A stretch of 5,633 nt of DNA from Polaromonas sp. GTDB taxonomy: Bacteria > Pseudomonadota > Gammaproteobacteria > Burkholderiales > Burkholderiaceae. Made by a program: the position numbers and the translations under genes. Positions 1 through 5,633 of the stretch are shown here, piece by piece; the first letter of the stretch is position 1, and each line of letters opens with the position of its first letter. The stretch lies in contig PNMH01000159.1 in NCBI GenBank assembly GCA_013823505.1, forward strand, positions 1-5,633, read 5' to 3'. The notes beneath the pieces were generated by a model, which was not told where the DNA came from, ran no database searches, and worked only from the letters and a program-made list of their open reading frames with translations.

Positions 1-264
1 ATGCGCCAGCAGTCCCAGGTGCTCAAGGCCTTTCTGCTGAAGAACCTGTACCGCCACCCGCAGGTGGTGGAGACCACGGGCCGTGCGCGCCAGGTGGTCA
101 CGGAGCTGTTTGCGCTGTACCTGGCGCGCCCACAGGAGCTGCCCGAAGCGCACGGCCGCCATCCGCAACGGGCGCGCGCCGTGGCCGACTACATCGCCGG
201 CATGACCGACCGCTTCGCCATCCGGGAACACCAGCGCCTGAGCGGCTCGGTGCTGTTTCCCTGA
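1..264 (+). CDS. dgt: dGTPase-family dNTP triphosphohydrolase, C-terminal 87 residues (5' end outside window)
   Basis: The frame is open from the first base to TGA at 262-264. Family knowledge: these HD-superfamily enzymes hydrolyse dGTP or other dNTPs to the deoxynucleoside and triphosphate in the cytoplasm. The recognisable part is the helical C-terminus: LKAFLLKNLYRHPQV, then a spacer with TELFALYL, then RAVADYIAGMTDRFAIREHQ, a segment typical of the end of bacterial Dgt-like proteins. The metal-binding HD motifs lie upstream of the window and cannot be checked. The ATG at position 1 is an internal methionine that coincides with the window edge; full-length relatives are roughly 370-400 residues. 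The tail SGSVLFP looks like a natural end, so the mobile element starting 3 bp after the stop seems not to have truncated the gene. Next to gltB, this is the gene order familiar from Burkholderiales. No terminator is visible after the stop. Confidence 0.85.
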   Translation: MRQQSQVLKAFLLKNLYRHPQVVETTGRARQVVTELFALYLARPQELPEAHGRHPQRARAVADYIAGMTDRFAIREHQRLSGSVLFP

Positions 265-267
265 GAA

Positions 268-290
268 AATCGGGGTCAGATTCCAATTAA
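268..290 (+). repeat. Left inverted repeat of the transposase unit (23 bp)
   Basis: The repeat reads AATC, then the core GGGGTCAGATTCC, then AATTAA. It is the exact reverse complement of 1105-1127; the match ends at A267/G1128 outside and C291/A1104 inside. It lies between the dgt stop (264) and the transposase ATG (311), so it would sit in the transposase leader or in the tail of a dgt transcript. A GGGGTCAGA-type core is, as far as I recall, often found beside transposases of this kind in proteobacteria, but I could not verify this. Confidence 0.9.
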
Positions 291-310
291 CCCTGCTTCC
301 CCAGCACCCC

Positions 311-1012
311 ATGGCACGCCTTCCCCGACTGACCGTACCCGGCTATCCGCACCACGTGATCCAGCGCGGCAACAACCGCCAGCCCATTTTCGCCTCGGAC
401 AGCGACCGCCAGCGGCTGCTGGCCTTGCTGGCCGAATACGCGGTTGAATTCGGTGTGGCGATCCATGCCTACGTGCTGATGGGCAATCACTTCCACCTGC
501 TCGCAACCCCCTCAACCACCGAAGGCCTGCCCAGGATGATGCAGGCGGTGGGGCGCCGCTATGTGCGCTACTTCAACGACCGCCAGGGCCGCAGCGGCAC
601 GCTGTGGGAAGGGCGCTACCGCTCCACCTTGATCGAGACCGAGCGCTACCTGCTGGTGTGCATGGCCTACATCGATCTCAACCCGGTGCGGGCGGGCATG
701 GTCGCGCAGGCGCGGGACTTTCCGTGGTCCAGCCACGGTCATTACATCGGTCAGCGGCAGGACAGGCTGATCACGCCCCACCCCTTGGTCTGGACCCTGG
801 GAAACACCCCTTTTGCCCGGGAGGCGGCGTACGCCGACATGGTGCACGCCGGGGTGGGTGCGGCGCAGCAGGCGGCGTTGACCGACGCTGCCCTGCGGGG
901 ATGGGCCCTGGGTGGCCCCGAATTCGTGGCGGAACTGCAAAAGCAGACCGATAGACGCCCCAGCCAGATGCGGGCTGGTCGGCCTTTTTCGCGGGTTGAA
1001 CCCGGCGCTTGA
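311..1012 (+). CDS. REP-associated tyrosine transposase (RAYT), IS200-like Y1_Tnp family
   Basis: This is a 233-residue, apparently full-length protein of the HUH/Y1 transposase superfamily, which cuts and joins single-stranded DNA through a 5'-phosphotyrosine intermediate. Visible signatures in order: an N-terminal strand PGYPHHVIQRGNNRQPIF (residues 10-27); the metal-binding HUH motif H60-F61-H62 in VLMGNHFHLL; RRYVRYFNDR with GTLWEGRYRS (82-105); and the helix ERYLLVCMAYIDLNPVRAG (111-129). The last is diagnostic of RAYT-like proteins and probably holds the catalytic tyrosine, Y113 by position, with Y120 the alternative. WSSHGHYIG (139-147) and LITPHPLVW (153-161) complete the family pattern, and a basic GRP-containing tail follows. 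ATG 311 is the first start that gives the usual MARLPRL N-terminus, but no Shine-Dalgarno sequence is visible upstream, so translation may be weak. All motifs are present and there is no internal stop, so it could be active. Confidence 0.9.
   Translation: MARLPRLTVPGYPHHVIQRGNNRQPIFASDSDRQRLLALLAEYAVEFGVAIHAYVLMGNHFHLLATPSTTEGLPRMMQAVGRRYVRYFNDRQGRSGTLWEGRYRSTLIETERYLLVCMAYIDLNPVRAGMVAQARDFPWSSHGHYIGQRQDRLITPHPLVWTLGNTPFAREAAYADMVHAGVGAAQQAALTDAALRGWALGGPEFVAELQKQTDRRPSQMRAGRPFSRVEPGA
960..989 (+). terminator. Possible intrinsic terminator inside the 3' end of the transposase gene (weak)
   Basis: CCAGCC (960-965) pairs perfectly with GGCTGG (973-978) over a 7-nt loop, and a run of five T follows at 985-989. 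The 6-nt gap between stem and T-run, and the location about 20 bases before the stop codon, make it a poor terminator. An alternative 4-bp stem, GGCT/GGCC at 973-984, abuts the T-run directly but is very short. It may simply be coding sequence. Confidence 0.2.
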
Positions 1013-1104
1013 AAAATGATCAGCAGGATGGTGAAAGCCATGGGGTTGTGGCTGTGCCCGCTTTGATATGTCCCCAATTAGCGTGAAAGAAATTTTTTTG
1101 TGAA
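1013..1104. other. Non-coding 3' part of the element, AT-rich towards its end
   Basis: These 92 bases lie between the transposase stop and the right inverted repeat. I see no gene. The last 35 or so bases are unusually AT-rich for this window (AAAGAAATTTTTTTGTGAA around 1085-1103). CCAATTA at 1074-1080 repeats part of the left inverted repeat in the same orientation and can pair with TAATTGG at 1106-1112 in the right repeat, giving a 7-bp stem with a 25-nt loop. In Y1 systems, subterminal hairpins are what the transposase recognises, so this is a candidate, but the stem is short and AT-rich. Confidence 0.4.
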
Positions 1105-1127
1105 TTAATTGGAATCTGACCCCGATT
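1105..1127 (-). repeat. Right inverted repeat of the transposase unit (23 bp)
   Basis: This is the exact reverse complement of 268-290, with core GGAATCTGACCCC at 1111-1123. It is preceded by A/T sequence that extends the AATTAATT palindrome (1103-1110), which the left copy lacks in full. Its outer edge lies 65 bp before the gltB start codon and a few bases upstream of the candidate gltB promoter elements. Confidence 0.9.
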
Positions 1128-1129
1128 GT

Positions 1130-1158
1130 TTGACTTGGCATTTTTGCTGCAATGCACT
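1130..1158 (+). promoter_or_regulatory. Candidate gltB promoter: sigma-54-like -24/-12 overlapping a weak sigma-70-like pair
   Basis: TGGCA at 1136-1140 and TGCA at 1148-1151 place the GG (1137-1138) and GC (1149-1150) dinucleotides exactly 10 bases apart, the spacing required of -24/-12 sigma-54 promoters (consensus TGGCAC-N5-TTGCW). Transcription would start near 1161-1162, leaving a leader of about 31 nt that includes the ribosome binding site. The same stretch has a -35-like TTGACT (1130-1135) with a poor -10, TGCACT (1153-1158), at 17 bp. Both begin just outside the mobile element, so they belong to the native dgt-gltB gap. Which one works, if either, cannot be told from sequence. Confidence 0.35.
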
Positions 1159-1180
1159 AAGCTTCGCAGCCCGCGAATTT

Positions 1181-1188
1181 GAAGGAAG
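1181..1188 (+). promoter_or_regulatory. Ribosome binding site that fixes the gltB start at ATG 1193
   Basis: GAAGGAAG, a purine-rich Shine-Dalgarno sequence, ends 4 bases before ATG 1193. It decides between this start and an in-frame TTG at 1109 inside the right inverted repeat, which has no Shine-Dalgarno and would add 28 residues unlike any GltB. Starting at 1193 gives a 24-residue propeptide ahead of the conserved cysteine, as expected for the family. Confidence 0.8.
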
Positions 1189-1192
1189 CGTC

Positions 1193-5633
<4,441 letters not shown>

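Larger units (their letters stand above)
268..1127 (+). mobile_element. IS200-like / RAYT transposase unit bounded by a perfect 23-bp inverted repeat
   Basis: An 860-bp unit is defined by perfect inverted copies at 268-290 and 1105-1127 and carries a single Y1-type transposase gene in between. The left copy starts 3 bp after the dgt stop and the right copy ends 65 bp before the gltB ATG, so the unit fills what would otherwise be a gap of about 68 bp. No target-site duplication is visible (CTGAGAA before, GTTTGAC after), which agrees with Y1 single-strand transposition, a process that leaves none. Classical IS200/IS605 elements have subterminal hairpins rather than long terminal inverted repeats, so the inverted pair is closer to the inverted REP-like sequences that flank RAYT genes. 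The repeats are seen directly; treating the whole as one mobile unit is inference. Confidence 0.7.

Noticed and set aside
843..861. NtrC-like site TGCAC...GGTGC inside the transposase gene
   Set aside because: The half-sites are 9 bases apart instead of the 6 expected for the TGCACC-N5-GGTGCA consensus, and they lie in conserved transposase coding sequence.
1148..1156. Near-palindrome TGCAATGCA as an operator
   Set aside because: It is only 9 bases with an unpaired centre and overlaps the candidate -12 region; there is too little to assign a regulator.
1109..1192. TTG 1109 as the real start of gltB
   Set aside because: It lies within the mobile element's repeat, has no Shine-Dalgarno sequence and adds residues not found in GltB. 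ATG 1193 has GAAGGAAG upstream and gives the normal propeptide before Cys25.

Overview
The window looks like chromosomal DNA of a GC-rich betaproteobacterium. Codons are strongly G/C at third positions, and the protein sequences resemble Burkholderiales, most likely Comamonadaceae. That placement rests on remembered protein similarity and on the gene order dgt-gltB, which in this group usually forms part of an aroK-aroB-dgt-gltB-gltD neighbourhood. I could not run a search to confirm it.

Layout, all on the plus strand: (1) positions 1-264 hold the last 87 codons of a dGTPase-family gene (dgt). (2) Positions 268-1127 hold a compact mobile element bounded by a perfect 23-bp inverted repeat. It carries one complete gene (311-1012) for a Y1/HUH transposase of the REP-associated (RAYT, IS200-like) type. 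(3) Positions 1128-1192 are a short leader with a sigma-54-like promoter candidate and a clear ribosome binding site. (4) From 1193 to the window edge runs gltB, the large subunit of NADPH-dependent glutamate synthase, cut off about 100 codons before its expected end.

gltB is broken as written. One base is missing between 4306 and 4309, so the frame beginning at ATG 1193 stops at 4408 after 33 unrelated residues. The correct sequence continues in another frame from 4309 to 5633 without a stop. The break falls inside the FMN-binding synthase domain and separates the glutaminase half from the 3Fe-4S cysteines and the GXGXG domain. Conservation is intact on both sides, so this is either a very recent mutation or a one-base sequencing or assembly error.

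Functionally, dgt (dNTP hydrolysis) and gltB (ammonia assimilation) are housekeeping genes that are neighbours by gene order, not by pathway. The transposase unit sits between them. If it were excised exactly at its repeats, dgt and gltB would be only about 68 bp apart, so it entered a short intergenic gap without damaging either coding sequence. I found no RNA gene, CRISPR array, defence system or plainly new system. The points most worth checking are the frameshift, the inverted-repeat-bounded transposase unit, and its position directly against the candidate gltB promoter.
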